Assembly (NCBI GenBank): GCA_958348225.1 | Contig: CATVYG010000001.1 | Location: 107,083 to 171,082, forward strand | Length of the DNA stretch: 64,000 nt | Source of the DNA: an uncultured Collinsella sp. | GTDB lineage: Bacteria; Actinomycetota; Coriobacteriia; Coriobacteriales; Coriobacteriaceae | Direction: 5' to 3' | Shown here: positions 1-9,588 of the stretch, piece after piece | Layout of the letters: each line of letters opens with the position of its first letter | Position numbering within the stretch: position 1 is the first letter of the stretch | The notes under the pieces: model-generated | What the model was told of the DNA's origin: nothing | Databases searched by the model: none | What the model saw: the letters and a program-made list of their open reading frames with translations, nothing else | Program-made: the position numbers and the translations under genes

Positions 1-783
1 GGCGTTCTGGCCGTCTTGGCCGTGCTCGTCGTCGTTGCCGTCGTGGTGATCAACTCTGGATTGTTTACCGCCACTGATATTCAGATTCAAGGCAGCGAGC
101 ATGTGACGAAGCACGATGCTATCCAGCTGATCGATTTGCCCGAGGGAACGTCGCTTTTTAACGTCGATCCCGACCAGATTACCGAGGACCTCAAGCAAAA
201 TCCGTGGGTCTCGGGCGTGGATGTCCAGCGTCAGTTCCCGCATACGCTCATCATTACGCCGATGGAGCGCAAGGTCATCGCAATTGCCTATATCAGTTCC
301 GATGACCTTGCCTGGGCCATCGGGGATGATGACACCTGGATCGCCCCACTGTCGACGTCGGTCGAAGTGGACGACCAAGGCAACGTCATCACGACAGGGC
401 AGGGCTCAAATACCTTGACCGGAATCGATGCCGCGCTGGCGCTCGCTAAGCACTATGGCGCGGTGTTGTTGACTGATGTCTCGGCGGATGTCGCTCCGGT
501 TTCCGGCCAGGCAGTGAGCTCCAAGGCCGTTAAGGCTGGCTTGGATTATGTGCGTGGTTTTTCGAGCGAGTTCTTGGGACAAGTCAAGGATATTTCCACG
601 CCTTCGGTCGAAGCCATCTCGGCAAACCTCAATAACGGCATTGAGGTGTCGCTGGGCGATTCGAACGATATCGTCAAGAAGGAGCGCGTAGTCACCAAGC
701 TGCTTTCGCAGGTAGAGGGCGTAACGTATATCAATGTGCGCTCTCCGGGTAACTATACATTTAGGAACGCTCCGACCTCGTAG
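1..783 (+). CDS. ftsQ: Cell division protein FtsQ/DivIB, 5' end outside the window
   Basis: The reading frame is open from the first base, so the true start and cytoplasmic tail lie upstream; 260 residues are visible. They begin in a Val/Ala/Leu-rich membrane segment, then a POTRA-like stretch (IQIQGSEHVTKHDAIQLIDL, then LFNVDPDQI and NPWVSGVDVQRQFP) typical of FtsQ, then the beta domain. FtsQ is a bitopic divisome protein linking early and late division proteins. ftsZ follows 200 bases downstream on the same strand with no ftsA between, as is usual in actinobacteria. The assignment rests on the POTRA motif and on position before ftsZ. Confidence 0.88.
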   Translation, partial: GVLAVLAVLVVVAVVVINSGLFTATDIQIQGSEHVTKHDAIQLIDLPEGTSLFNVDPDQITEDLKQNPWVSGVDVQRQFPHTLIITPMERKVIAIAYISSDDLAWAIGDDDTWIAPLSTSVEVDDQGNVITTGQGSNTLTGIDAALALAKHYGAVLLTDVSADVAPVSGQAVSSKAVKAGLDYVRGFSSEFLGQVKDISTPSVEAISANLNNGIEVSLGDSNDIVKKERVVTKLLSQVEGVTYINVRSPGNYTFRNAPTS

Positions 784-982
784 CGCTGGTTGATGCTTTG
801 TTGAGGGGCCATACCACGCCGTTTATCTGGTTTGTTTGGTTTTCACGGTCAATTATTTGACTGATACGTTCATAATGTGCAAACATAATACGGTTTACCT
901 TTGCATTTACTTTCAACCTGAAGGTTAATGTGCGCAGGGGTCGACCCATGCTATGGCTATAACCTTTGTTCGGAGGACCGAC

Positions 983-2137
983 ATGCACGAGACAGAGATC
1001 AACAACTACCTTGCCGTCATTAAGGTGGTCGGCGTCGGCGGCGGCGGTACCAACGCGGTCAATCGAATGATCGAAGAGGGCATCCGCGGCGTCGAGTTTG
1101 TTGCCATCAACACCGATGCTCAGGCACTCGCGATCTCTGATGCCGATATCAAGGTGCACATCGGCACCGACCTTACCCGCGGCCTGGGCGCCGGCGCCAA
1201 CCCCGAGGTTGGCCGCAAGGCTGCCGATGAGTCCCGCGACGACATTGCCGAGGCGCTCGCTGGCGCCGATATGGTGTTCATCACCTGCGGCGAGGGCGGT
1301 GGCACCGGTACCGGCGCTGCTCCCATCGTTGCCGATATCGCGATGAACGAGGTCGGTGCGCTGACCGTCGCCGTCGTGACCAAGCCCTTCACCTTCGAGG
1401 GCCGCAAGCGCAAGAAGAGCGCCGAGGAGGGCATTAAGACCCTCTCCGATTGCGTCGACACCATGATCGTCATCCCTAACGATAAGCTGCTCGACATCGC
1501 CGAGAAGAAGACCACCATGCTCGAGGCCTTCGCGATTGCCGATGGCGTCCTTTCCCAGGGCACCCAGGGCATCACCGACCTCATCACCGTCCCCGGTATC
1601 ATCAACCTGGACTTCGCCGATGTTAAGACCATCATGAAGCAGGCCGGTACCGCCATGATGGGTATCGGTACCTCTTCTGGGGACACCCGTGCCGTCGACG
1701 CTGCCCAGCAGGCCATCTCCAGCCCGCTGCTCGAGAGCTCCATCGATGGCGCCACGCGCGTGCTGCTCTCCATCGCCGGTTCCAAGGACCTGGGCATCCA
1801 GGAGATCAGCGACGCCGCCGACGTTGTCGCCAACGCCGTCGACCCCGAGGCCAACATCATCTTCGGTACCGTTGTCGACGAGTCCCTGGGCGATCAGGTG
1901 CGTATCACCGTCATCGCTACGGGCTTCTCCGACTCCAACGTCAACCGTCAGGACGAGCTCTTTGCTGCTCAGCAGTCTCAGAGCAAGGCCGCTGCCTCCG
2001 CTGAGCCGCAGCGCACCGCTCCTGCCACGAGCCCGGCTCAGGCCGCTCCGACCCGCAACGTCGGTGGCACCGAGCTTCCTAACTTCGGCAACGATCAGTT
2101 CGAGCTTCCCGACTTCCTGAAGCGCGGTAGCTTCTAA
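983..2137 (+). CDS. ftsZ: Cell division GTPase FtsZ
   Basis: This 384-residue tubulin-like GTPase polymerises into the Z ring. Visible motifs are the N-terminal nucleotide-binding VGVGGGGTNAVNRM, the tubulin signature GGGTGTGAAP and the T7-loop region NLDFADVKTIM. A variable linker leads to the C-terminal peptide LPDFLKRGSF, which normally binds SepF or FtsA; sepF is in this window and no ftsA is seen. I chose ATG 983 because GGAGG at 972-976 sits six bases before it and the protein then begins as FtsZ usually does. An in-frame ATG at 953 lacks a ribosome site. A terminator follows directly. Confidence 0.98.
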   Translation: MHETEINNYLAVIKVVGVGGGGTNAVNRMIEEGIRGVEFVAINTDAQALAISDADIKVHIGTDLTRGLGAGANPEVGRKAADESRDDIAEALAGADMVFITCGEGGGTGTGAAPIVADIAMNEVGALTVAVVTKPFTFEGRKRKKSAEEGIKTLSDCVDTMIVIPNDKLLDIAEKKTTMLEAFAIADGVLSQGTQGITDLITVPGIINLDFADVKTIMKQAGTAMMGIGTSSGDTRAVDAAQQAISSPLLESSIDGATRVLLSIAGSKDLGIQEISDAADVVANAVDPEANIIFGTVVDESLGDQVRITVIATGFSDSNVNRQDELFAAQQSQSKAAASAEPQRTAPATSPAQAAPTRNVGGTELPNFGNDQFELPDFLKRGSF

Positions 2138-2163
2138 GTCGTTCTTTGCATTGTTGTGCACAG

Positions 2164-2195
2164 GGGCGTGTCCGTATGGACGCGCCCTTTTTATT
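2164..2195 (+). terminator. Rho-independent terminator after ftsZ
   Basis: GGGCGTGTCC and GGACGCGCCC pair around a four-base loop, and a run of Ts follows. It separates ftsZ from the pgeF-pst operon. Confidence 0.88.
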
Positions 2196-2347
2196 TCGAC
2201 TTTGTAAACTAGAACCTCCAATCTCTTTACGTTCCCTTTACGATTGCCTCCAGCGCAGCAGGTATCCTTTTAGAGAAGTATGACAGCCGTATAAACGCGG
2301 GCTGTAGCGGCGATGCCGCGGTACTTGTGTTATTAGGAGGCTTTAGT

Positions 2348-3148
2348 ATGGCAGCACGTGCGGACAAAGTTTCGCGTGTCGACCATGATGGAGTTACGTT
2401 GGTGGAGGGCGCGACATCCGATGTTCGCTTTGCCTTCACCGAGCGTGCCGGTGGCGTTTCCGAAGATGCGTACTCCTCACTCAACTTGGGCTCGCATGTT
2501 GGCGATGACCCCTTTGCTGTTCAAGAAAATCGTCGTCGTGCGCTCGAGGCTATGGGTGCCGCCGAGTGCGAGCACAACCTGCTCGTTCCCAATCAGGTCC
2601 ATGGTGATCATATCGTTGCGGTGACCTCGAACGGCGCCGATGACCTTGAGGACGTTCGCGAGCAGATTGCCGAGGGCTGTGATGCCATCGTCTGCACGGC
2701 GCATAACGTGCCCGTGCTGCTCTGCTTTGCCGACTGCGTTCCCGTGGTGCTGGTGGCCCCCGGCGGATTTGCCGTGGTGCACTCCGGTTGGAAGGGCACG
2801 ATTGCACGTATTTCCGCCAAGGCGTGCCAGGCGCTTTGCGATGCTGCCGGTTGCGATGCGAGCGACGTTTCCGCCTATATCGGCCCCCATATCTTGGGTG
2901 ACGAATATGAGGTATCCCAGGAACTCATGGATCGCTTTGCCGCCGAGTTCTCTTGCATCGATGCGAATACCTCTCGCATGCTCGATCTTTCCGCTGCCAT
3001 TCGCGAGGCGCTGGTAGATGTCGGTGTCGACGCGGATAATATCGTGGATACCCAGCTTTCGACCGTGCGTCAGAACGACCGCTTTTATTCCTACCGTAAC
3101 GAGGACGGCACCTGTGGGCGCCATGCTGCGATCGGCGTGATGCTATGA
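2348..3148 (+). CDS. pgeF: PgeF/YlmD family purine nucleoside phosphorylase (multicopper polyphenol oxidase fold)
   Basis: The 266-residue product belongs to the YfiH/YlmD (DUF152) family, which phosphorolyses or deaminates purine nucleosides and is sometimes annotated as laccase-like. Family metal-site motifs are visible: NQVHGDH near residue 85, FADCVPVVLV, HSGWKGT and the C-terminal NEDGTCGRHAA. ATG 2348 has AGGAGG at 2335-2340, seven bases upstream. Many bacteria keep this gene beside division genes, as here. Its stop overlaps the pstS start by four bases (ATGA), so it is translationally coupled to a phosphate transporter. A link between nucleoside phosphorolysis and phosphate supply is inference. 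Confidence 0.9.
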   Translation: MAARADKVSRVDHDGVTLVEGATSDVRFAFTERAGGVSEDAYSSLNLGSHVGDDPFAVQENRRRALEAMGAAECEHNLLVPNQVHGDHIVAVTSNGADDLEDVREQIAEGCDAIVCTAHNVPVLLCFADCVPVVLVAPGGFAVVHSGWKGTIARISAKACQALCDAAGCDASDVSAYIGPHILGDEYEVSQELMDRFAAEFSCIDANTSRMLDLSAAIREALVDVGVDADNIVDTQLSTVRQNDRFYSYRNEDGTCGRHAAIGVML

Positions 3149-3981
3149 GAAAGATCGTATCGGTCCTGAGCGCCGCTGTGCTTACGCTTACGCTGTGCGC
3201 CTGTTCTTCGGGATCTTCTAGCTCTTCCATTACCGTGGCCGGCTCCACGACCTGCCTTCCTATCGCCGAGATTGCGGCCGAGGGCTTTAAGGAGGAGACC
3301 GGCATCGACGTGCTCGTTTCCGGTTTGGGTTCTTCCGCTGGGATCGAGGCCGTCAGCGCCGGCACGGCCGATATCGCCAGCTCCTCCCGTGGACTCAATG
3401 CCGACGAACAGGATCTGGGCCTGACTCCCATCGTCATTGCCCACGACGGTATTGCGGTCATCGTGAACGACGACAACCCCGTCGATAACCTCTCGACCGA
3501 GCAGCTCCGCGATATCTACGCCGGCAAGATTACCAATTGGAAAGAGGTCGGTGGCGAGGACCTGAGGATTCAGGTCATCAACCGAGACGAGGCGTCCGGT
3601 ACGCGCGAGGCCTTCCGTACCATCGTGATGGATGGCACGCCGTTCGATCGCCGCTCGGCTGTTCTTTCGGGTACGGGCCAGGTGCGCGACGTGGTATCTC
3701 GTTCGCGTGGGGCCATCGGCTACATTTCGCTGGGCTTCGTCGATAGCCTCAACGCCAAGACCTCGGTCAAGGCCGTCTCGGTCAATCATGTTGAGGCGTC
3801 CGAGAAGACGGTCGCGAGTGGCGGCTATCCCATCTCGCGCGACCTTTACTTCTTTGTGAAGGGTGTGCCTTCGCAGCAGGCGCAGGATTACATCGACTAT
3901 GTGACGTCCGAAAAGATGGACAAGCAGATTCGCGAGGCGGGCTTTATTCCCGTCACCAACGACGAGAAGGGGAGTGAGTAG
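3145..3981 (+). CDS. pstS: Phosphate ABC transporter, substrate-binding lipoprotein PstS
   Basis: The 278-residue protein binds phosphate outside the membrane for the PstCAB importer. The N-terminus has a charged MRK, a hydrophobic core and the lipobox L-C-A-C, so lipidation at Cys20 is expected. Mature motifs VAGSTTCLPIAEIAAEGF, SRGLNADE and NRDEASGTREAF are the phosphate-binding loops of the PstS family. It overlaps pgeF by four bases and precedes pstC with no gap. No clear Pho box was recognised upstream of pgeF, so phosphate control of the operon is assumed from the family, not seen. Confidence 0.96.
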   Translation: MRKIVSVLSAAVLTLTLCACSSGSSSSSITVAGSTTCLPIAEIAAEGFKEETGIDVLVSGLGSSAGIEAVSAGTADIASSSRGLNADEQDLGLTPIVIAHDGIAVIVNDDNPVDNLSTEQLRDIYAGKITNWKEVGGEDLRIQVINRDEASGTREAFRTIVMDGTPFDRRSAVLSGTGQVRDVVSRSRGAIGYISLGFVDSLNAKTSVKAVSVNHVEASEKTVASGGYPISRDLYFFVKGVPSQQAQDYIDYVTSEKMDKQIREAGFIPVTNDEKGSE

Positions 3982-3982
3982 C

Positions 3983-4909
3983 ATGGAAGCACAGGAAAAC
4001 TCCCAGACTGAGCAGAATGTTCAAACGCCCAAGAAGCGCGAGCTGGCGCTCGTATCGCGCAGTACCTATATCAAGGAGAAGGCGCTGCAGTGGATCTTCT
4101 TTGCCTGCGCGTTCTTGGCGGTCGTTACCGTCATCCTGATTTTTGTCTTTACCACGTACTCGGCGCTGCCCGTCTTTACTGACATCGGTCTGGCTGACTT
4201 CTTTAGCTTTACGTGGGCGCCTTCCGAGGGCCACTACGGCATCTTGTCGCTGCTTGCCGGCTCGGGTCTGGTGACCGTCGGTGCGCTCGCCATGGGCGTG
4301 CCGCTGGGCGTGGGTACGGCCGTTTACCTGGTCGAGATTGCCAGCAAGCGCGTGCGCAAGCTCATCAGCCCCGCCGTTGACCTGCTGGCGGGCATCCCTT
4401 CTATCATCTATGGCTTCTTTGGCATGATCATCATCCGTCCGTTTATCGCACAACTGACCGGCGGCCTTGGTTTTGGTGCGCTGACGGCGTGGTTTGTGCT
4501 CGCCATCATGATCGTCCCTACCATCACCACGCTCACCATCGATGCTCTCAATTCCATTCCCATGGGCATTCGCGAGGCATCGTATGCCATGGGCGCCACA
4601 AAGTGGCAGACCATCTATAAGGTCGTGCTACCTGCCGCAAAGCTGGGTATCGTTGATGCCATCGTGCTGGGTATGGGCCGTGCCATCGGCGAGACCATGG
4701 CCGTGCTCATGGTCGTAGGTAACGCCCCGGTTATTCCCGACAGCATTGCGAGCCCCATCTCGACGCTCACGAGCCAGATTGCGCTCGACATGAGCTATTC
4801 CTCGGGTCTGCACCGCTCGGCGCTGTTCGGCATGGGTGTGGTCCTGTTTATCATCTCCGCCACGCTGGTGGGTATCGTTCGTCTGATTTCCAAGAAGAAG
4901 AGGGGGTAG
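3983..4909 (+). CDS. pstC: Phosphate ABC transporter permease PstC
   Basis: This 308-residue integral membrane protein is one half of the PstCA channel. A polar, Glu/Gln-rich start (about 25 residues) precedes about six hydrophobic helices. The cytoplasmic coupling loop with AMGATKWQTIYKVVLPAA is the EAA motif that contacts PstB, and GRAIGETMAV follows it. I prefer ATG 3983 (AAGGGGAG nine bases upstream) to the in-frame GTG 3974, which overlaps pstS. The pstA start lies three bases after the stop. Confidence 0.95.
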   Translation: MEAQENSQTEQNVQTPKKRELALVSRSTYIKEKALQWIFFACAFLAVVTVILIFVFTTYSALPVFTDIGLADFFSFTWAPSEGHYGILSLLAGSGLVTVGALAMGVPLGVGTAVYLVEIASKRVRKLISPAVDLLAGIPSIIYGFFGMIIIRPFIAQLTGGLGFGALTAWFVLAIMIVPTITTLTIDALNSIPMGIREASYAMGATKWQTIYKVVLPAAKLGIVDAIVLGMGRAIGETMAVLMVVGNAPVIPDSIASPISTLTSQIALDMSYSSGLHRSALFGMGVVLFIISATLVGIVRLISKKKRG

Positions 4910-4912
4910 GCT

Positions 4913-5818
4913 ATGTCCGATTCCGTTGACACGACGGTCGATACGACCTCGTCGCGCGAGCGCATCAAGCGTGCCCTTTCCCACGGCAAGAAGGGCCGCA
5001 TCAACAAGGACCTGTCCAACAAGATCATGCTTGGCGTGTTTCGTGCCGCTGCCTACATCACCACGCTGGTGCTGGTCGCTATCATCGCCTACGTGGTCAT
5101 CAACGGCCTGCCACACATCTCGCTCGACTTTATCTTCGGTTGGCCCCAGGGCGTCAACGCCGAGGGCGGAATTTGGCCCACGATCGTCTCGACCGTCTAC
5201 GTGACGGCGCTCGCCATGCTTATCTGCACGCCGATCGCTGTGCTGGCAGCCGTCTATCTGGCCGAGTACGCCAAGCAGGGCAAGGTCGTCGAGCTCATTC
5301 GCTACGCTGCTGACGCTTTGGCCTCGGTGCCCTCCATCGTTATGGGTCTGTTTGGCTACGCCTTGTTTGTCGAGGCCATGGGCCTGGGCCTTTCGATGGT
5401 CTCGGCCGCTCTGGCACTCGCGCTCTTGATGCTTCCCATCGTCATGCGCACCACCGAAGAGGCCATTCGCGCCGTTCCGCGCTATATCCGTTGGGGCGCG
5501 TACGGCCTGGGCGCTACCAAGTGGCAGGTTGTCTCCAAGATCGTGCTTCCTTCTGCCTTTGGCCGTATTGCCACGGGCATCGTCCTCGCCATCGGCCGTG
5601 CCATCGGCGAGACCGCGGTGGTGCTCTACACCATGGGCCAGGCCATCAATCTACCTATTTCGCCGCTCGATTCCGGCCGCCCCATGACGGTTCACCTGTA
5701 CCTGCTTGCCAACGACGGCATCAACATGAACGCAGCCTACGGCACCGCGCTCTTGCTGATGGTGATCATTTTGGCCTTCAACCTGTTTGCGCGCTTCCTG
5801 TCGCGCAAGCGTCGCTAG
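4913..5818 (+). CDS. pstA: Phosphate ABC transporter permease PstA
   Basis: This 301-residue permease is PstC's partner. About 40 polar N-terminal residues precede the first helix. The EAA-type coupling loop GLGATKWQVVSKIVLPSA and the motif GRAIGETAVVLYTMG are clear and parallel those in PstC. AGGGGG before ATG 4913 overlaps the end of pstC, which supports tight translational coupling. The C-terminus ends in a basic cluster after the last helix (FARFLSRKRR), a positive-inside signature. Confidence 0.95.
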   Translation: MSDSVDTTVDTTSSRERIKRALSHGKKGRINKDLSNKIMLGVFRAAAYITTLVLVAIIAYVVINGLPHISLDFIFGWPQGVNAEGGIWPTIVSTVYVTALAMLICTPIAVLAAVYLAEYAKQGKVVELIRYAADALASVPSIVMGLFGYALFVEAMGLGLSMVSAALALALLMLPIVMRTTEEAIRAVPRYIRWGAYGLGATKWQVVSKIVLPSAFGRIATGIVLAIGRAIGETAVVLYTMGQAINLPISPLDSGRPMTVHLYLLANDGINMNAAYGTALLLMVIILAFNLFARFLSRKRR

Positions 5819-5830
5819 TTAAGGAGTCCC

Positions 5831-6634
<804 letters not shown>

Positions 6635-6726
6635 TCGGTGCGACTAGTCCCAAGCCGATCGGATCTGGTCCGGTGCGTATTCACTGTGCGGGCGGCATGA
6701 CCGCACCCAACTGATTGGAGTGAACC

Positions 6727-7584
6727 ATGCGCAAACTGTTTTCCCGTCAGCTCATCGAGGCCCGTCACGAGATGCTGAGCATCTACGAGGCCGTCGATCT
6801 GGCCCTCCATGATGCCGTGAAGGCCTATGTGACCGACGACCGCAAGCTCGCCACCAAGACCAAGAAGCGCACGCTTTCGATTGACGCACGCTGCGCCAAC
6901 CTGGAGGCCGTCTGCTACAACCTGATTGCCACGCAGTCACCGGTCGCCTCCGACTTCCGCTTGCTGCAGACGATCATCTACGTCGACTTTAACCTGCAGC
7001 GCATGACCGATAAGGTTCGCCAGATTTGCCGCGCCACGCGTCATATGATCAAGGCCGACATCTCGCTGCCCAAGGAGCTTGTCGGCACGGTCGAGGCCGA
7101 GGCTGAGGCCGTCTACCAGGTACTGGGCTCTTCGCTTTCTGCGCTCGTCACCAACGACATGTCCATCATCTGCAACTTGGCCGTCGAGGACGAGCCGGTG
7201 CACGCCGCCTACGAGAAGTTCTTCCGCACCTTTAATCGCATGGACACGGGCGATTTTATGGACGACGACAGCAACTATGACGACCTGCGCCGCGCCATCA
7301 TGGTATCGCGCTATCTCGATCGCATCGCCTCGATTTCCATCGATGCCGCCTGCCGTCTGACCTTCCTGTTGACCGGACAGCGTATGACTGCCGGTGATAT
7401 CGCCTGCACTGATGAGGATGAGCTCGAGAGCATGCGCGTGCCTTCGGGCGAGGGTGTTATCATGAGGCCCGCCGTCGATGCACGCTACGTTGCCAAGGTG
7501 CCCGTTAACGAGGTCAGCGAGGGTCTTCGCTACCTGCTCGATCATCTTGAGGATGAGGACGATGGCGAGGACGACGAGGAGTAA
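6727..7584 (+). CDS. phoU: Phosphate signalling protein PhoU, with an acidic C-terminal extension
   Basis: PhoU damps phosphate-starvation signalling and Pst activity. The 285-residue protein holds two three-helix PhoU repeats with the metal-coordinating pattern of the family (ALHDAVKAYVTDD; later IMVSRYLDRIASISID). It is longer than the usual 215-240 residues. The extra C-terminus is acidic and ends in EDEDDGEDDEE; its role is unknown. It is the last gene of the pgeF-pst cluster, with TTGGAG before the ATG. A GC-rich hairpin at 7622-7653 follows. Confidence 0.93.
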   Translation: MRKLFSRQLIEARHEMLSIYEAVDLALHDAVKAYVTDDRKLATKTKKRTLSIDARCANLEAVCYNLIATQSPVASDFRLLQTIIYVDFNLQRMTDKVRQICRATRHMIKADISLPKELVGTVEAEAEAVYQVLGSSLSALVTNDMSIICNLAVEDEPVHAAYEKFFRTFNRMDTGDFMDDDSNYDDLRRAIMVSRYLDRIASISIDAACRLTFLLTGQRMTAGDIACTDEDELESMRVPSGEGVIMRPAVDARYVAKVPVNEVSEGLRYLLDHLEDEDDGEDDEE

Positions 7585-7621
7585 GTAACCCCGTTCGTCG
7601 AAAGATTGTAAATACCTAAGT

Positions 7622-7653
7622 GAGCGCGGCCTTGCACATGCGGGGCCGCGCTC
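7622..7653 (+). terminator. Hairpin after phoU, probable terminator
   Basis: GAGCGCGGCC pairs with GGCCGCGCTC around a 12-base loop. The T tract is weak (TTGCGTT), so termination may be partial. It lies between phoU and the yggS ribosome site. Confidence 0.6.
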
Positions 7654-7703
7654 TTGCGTTAGCATGGGACTACTTGTTTGGCTGTCAGCGGAGGCGATTG
7701 GCA

Positions 7704-8441
7704 ATGGATAACTATTTGGACTTGATGCGCGCTCGCCGCGAGCAGATTCTGGAACGTTTTTATGCGGCGCTCGATCGCGCGGGCCGTCCCCACGACGCCG
7801 CGAGCCTCATTGCCGTGTCCAAGACCGTTGGTGTCGATGAGACCGTTGCCGCCATCCAGGCGGGGTATCGCCATTTTGCCGAGAACCGCCCGCAGGAGCT
7901 GGTTCGCAAGCTCACGGGTCTGGCGGAGCATCCGGAGCTGCCCGAGGTGCGCTTCGATATGATCGGCAACCTGCAGACCAATAAGATCAATGCGGTGCTG
8001 GGCTCAGCCGAGCTGATTCACTCGGTGGGTTCGCTGCATCTGGCGCAGGCGATCTCGAGCCGTGCTGTTCGCAAGATTGAGGCAGGCGAGCTCGTCGGTC
8101 CCCAGCGTGTGCTCATTGAGGTCAATGTGAGTGGTGAGGAGTCGAAGGGAGGCTTTTCACCCGATGAGATTCGCGCCGCCGCGGGTGAGCTTGCAGAACT
8201 TGAGGGAATTTGCGTACAGGGGCTTATGACTATGGCGCCCCGGGGGAATAAGGATGTGGCACGCCGCACCTTTGCGGGGCTTCGTGAGCTGAGGGATGAG
8301 CTGGAGGCGGCGCATCCCGATTTGAACCTGCCTGAGCTTTCCTGCGGTATGAGCGAGGACTTTGAGTCTGCCCTTGAGGAGGGCTCTACGCTCGTTCGCC
8401 TGGGCAGGGTAGTATTTAGCCCGGAGTTTGCAGTAAAATAA
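7704..8441 (+). CDS. yggS: YggS family pyridoxal phosphate homeostasis protein (PLPBP)
   Basis: The 245-residue protein is a single-domain fold-type III PLP binder that buffers free PLP and has no known catalytic activity. Motifs are LIAVSKTV with the PLP lysine, FAENRPQEL, FDMIGNLQTNKI (the HxIGxLQxNK region with Met-Ile in place of His), VLIEVNVSGEESKGGF and ELSCGMSEDFESA. ATG 7704 has CGGAGG nine bases upstream; an in-frame GTG at 7620 would run through the hairpin and is rejected. In Gram-positives this gene sits with sepF and yggT near ftsZ, exactly as here. Confidence 0.93.
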   Translation: MDNYLDLMRARREQILERFYAALDRAGRPHDAASLIAVSKTVGVDETVAAIQAGYRHFAENRPQELVRKLTGLAEHPELPEVRFDMIGNLQTNKINAVLGSAELIHSVGSLHLAQAISSRAVRKIEAGELVGPQRVLIEVNVSGEESKGGFSPDEIRAAAGELAELEGICVQGLMTMAPRGNKDVARRTFAGLRELRDELEAAHPDLNLPELSCGMSEDFESALEEGSTLVRLGRVVFSPEFAVK

Positions 8442-8501
8442 GGCTCTGAAGTGCGCACTGATTATCGGGGCGCCTGCACTAAACCGCGAGAGGACACAAC
8501 C

Positions 8502-9224
8502 ATGGGCTTCCTTGACGAGATTAAAAATAAGATGCACCTGGGCGGCCAGCAGGGTTACGACCAGGGTTATGGCCAGGACGACGACTACGGCTACGATGAC
8601 GGCTACGACGATGGCTATCAGAACAACGGCTACAGTGGTGCTTCGGGCGAGGGCTTCTACACCCAAGACGAGCCGAGCAACGGCCTGCTTGGCCAGACGC
8701 GCCGCGGTGAAGCTGAGTCGGTTGCCGTGTATACGCGCTCCGGTCAGCTGGTCGGCGATGACTCCCGCCATGCCACGACGTATAACCCGCCTTCGCGCTC
8801 GCAGGACAGTGTTGCGAGCGGTTATCGTCCTGGTGCCTATGACACGCCGTCGAGCTACGCCGAGAATACCCGCGCCCGTGCCGCCGCTGCACCCGCGCCT
8901 GCACCGAGCGATGCCTCGGCCTATGCGAGCAATATCATCAACGCCACGCCGCAGCTGCCGGCCTATGTCCTGCGCCCCGAGAGCTATGACGACGTGGAGA
9001 CCGTGGTGCGCCGCGTTCGCACCAAGCAGCCTGTCGCACTGATTTTTGTGGGCGTACGCACCGAAGTTGCCAAGCGCGTCTTGGACTTCTCTTACGGCTT
9101 TGCCTGCGGTCTGGGTGCCACGGTCAAGGAGGTGGGCGACCGCGTGTTCATGGTGCTGCCCGCCGGTTGCGAGGTCAAAGATTCCGATCTCAAGAAGCTT
9201 CGTGCCGACGGCTACCTTAAGTAA
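8502..9224 (+). CDS. sepF: Cell division protein SepF with a Tyr/Asp/Gly-rich linker
   Basis: SepF tethers FtsZ to the membrane. The 240-residue protein has an amphipathic membrane-targeting start (MGFLDEIKNKM), then a low-complexity linker rich in Tyr, Asp and Gly (about residues 15-50), then an Ala/Pro-rich stretch. The C-terminal SepF domain contains RPESYDDVETVVRRVRTKQP, LDFSYGFACGLGATV and VFMVLPAGCEV. It is longer than the usual 150-180 residues because of the linker. GAGAGGA precedes ATG 8502; the preceding in-frame GTG at 8451 is not needed. ftsZ's C-terminal peptide in this window is the expected partner. Confidence 0.94.
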   Translation: MGFLDEIKNKMHLGGQQGYDQGYGQDDDYGYDDGYDDGYQNNGYSGASGEGFYTQDEPSNGLLGQTRRGEAESVAVYTRSGQLVGDDSRHATTYNPPSRSQDSVASGYRPGAYDTPSSYAENTRARAAAAPAPAPSDASAYASNIINATPQLPAYVLRPESYDDVETVVRRVRTKQPVALIFVGVRTEVAKRVLDFSYGFACGLGATVKEVGDRVFMVLPAGCEVKDSDLKKLRADGYLK

Positions 9225-9245
9225 AGACAAGACGAGGAGATTCCC

Positions 9246-9527
9246 ATCAACATCTACACTATCGTCCAGCTGGTCAACACGCTGTTCAACTTCTATTCCA
9301 CGCTCATTGTCGTCTACTGCTTTATGACGTGGATTCCCATGAAGCAGGGTGGTTTGCTTCAGGATATTGCCGCGGTGCTTGATAGCGTGTGCGGTCCGTG
9401 GCTCAACCTGTTCCGTCGTTTCATCCCGCCGATGGGCGGTATCGATTTTTCGCCGGTCGTTGCGATTATTGCGTTGCAGTTGGTGCAGAGGCCTGTTCTG
9501 CAGCTTCTTATAGGTATACTCGTGTAG
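9246..9527 (+). CDS. yggT: YggT family membrane protein, apparent ATC start codon
   Basis: The product is a small two-helix membrane protein of the YggT/YlmG family, found beside sepF in most Gram-positive division clusters; its exact role is unsettled. The family's first helix (IYTIVQLVNTLFNFYSTLIV) is encoded upstream of the first ATG (9324). No ATG, GTG or TTG occurs in frame between the sepF stop at 9222 and 9324. GAGGAG at 9234-9239 lies six bases before ATC 9246, giving 93 residues, so ATC is the best start. Starting at 9324 would delete helix one. The second helix ends LQLLIGILV. Confidence 0.8.
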   Translation: MNIYTIVQLVNTLFNFYSTLIVVYCFMTWIPMKQGGLLQDIAAVLDSVCGPWLNLFRRFIPPMGGIDFSPVVAIIALQLVQRPVLQLLIGILV

Positions 9528-9588
9528 AACTGACTTAGTAACTTACGTCGGGCGTGTAGCGCCGAGGCGATGAAAAAGGAGACTTGTT

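Noticed and set aside
761..2221. Long minus-strand open frame (486 codons) opposite ftsZ
   Set aside because: It is a codon-bias shadow of ftsZ, with Gly/Asp/Leu-rich composition and no family match.
9240..9323. yggT as a 5'-truncated pseudogene starting at ATG 9324
   Set aside because: The upstream frame encodes the conserved first helix and is preceded by a well-spaced ribosome site, so a rare start codon fits better.
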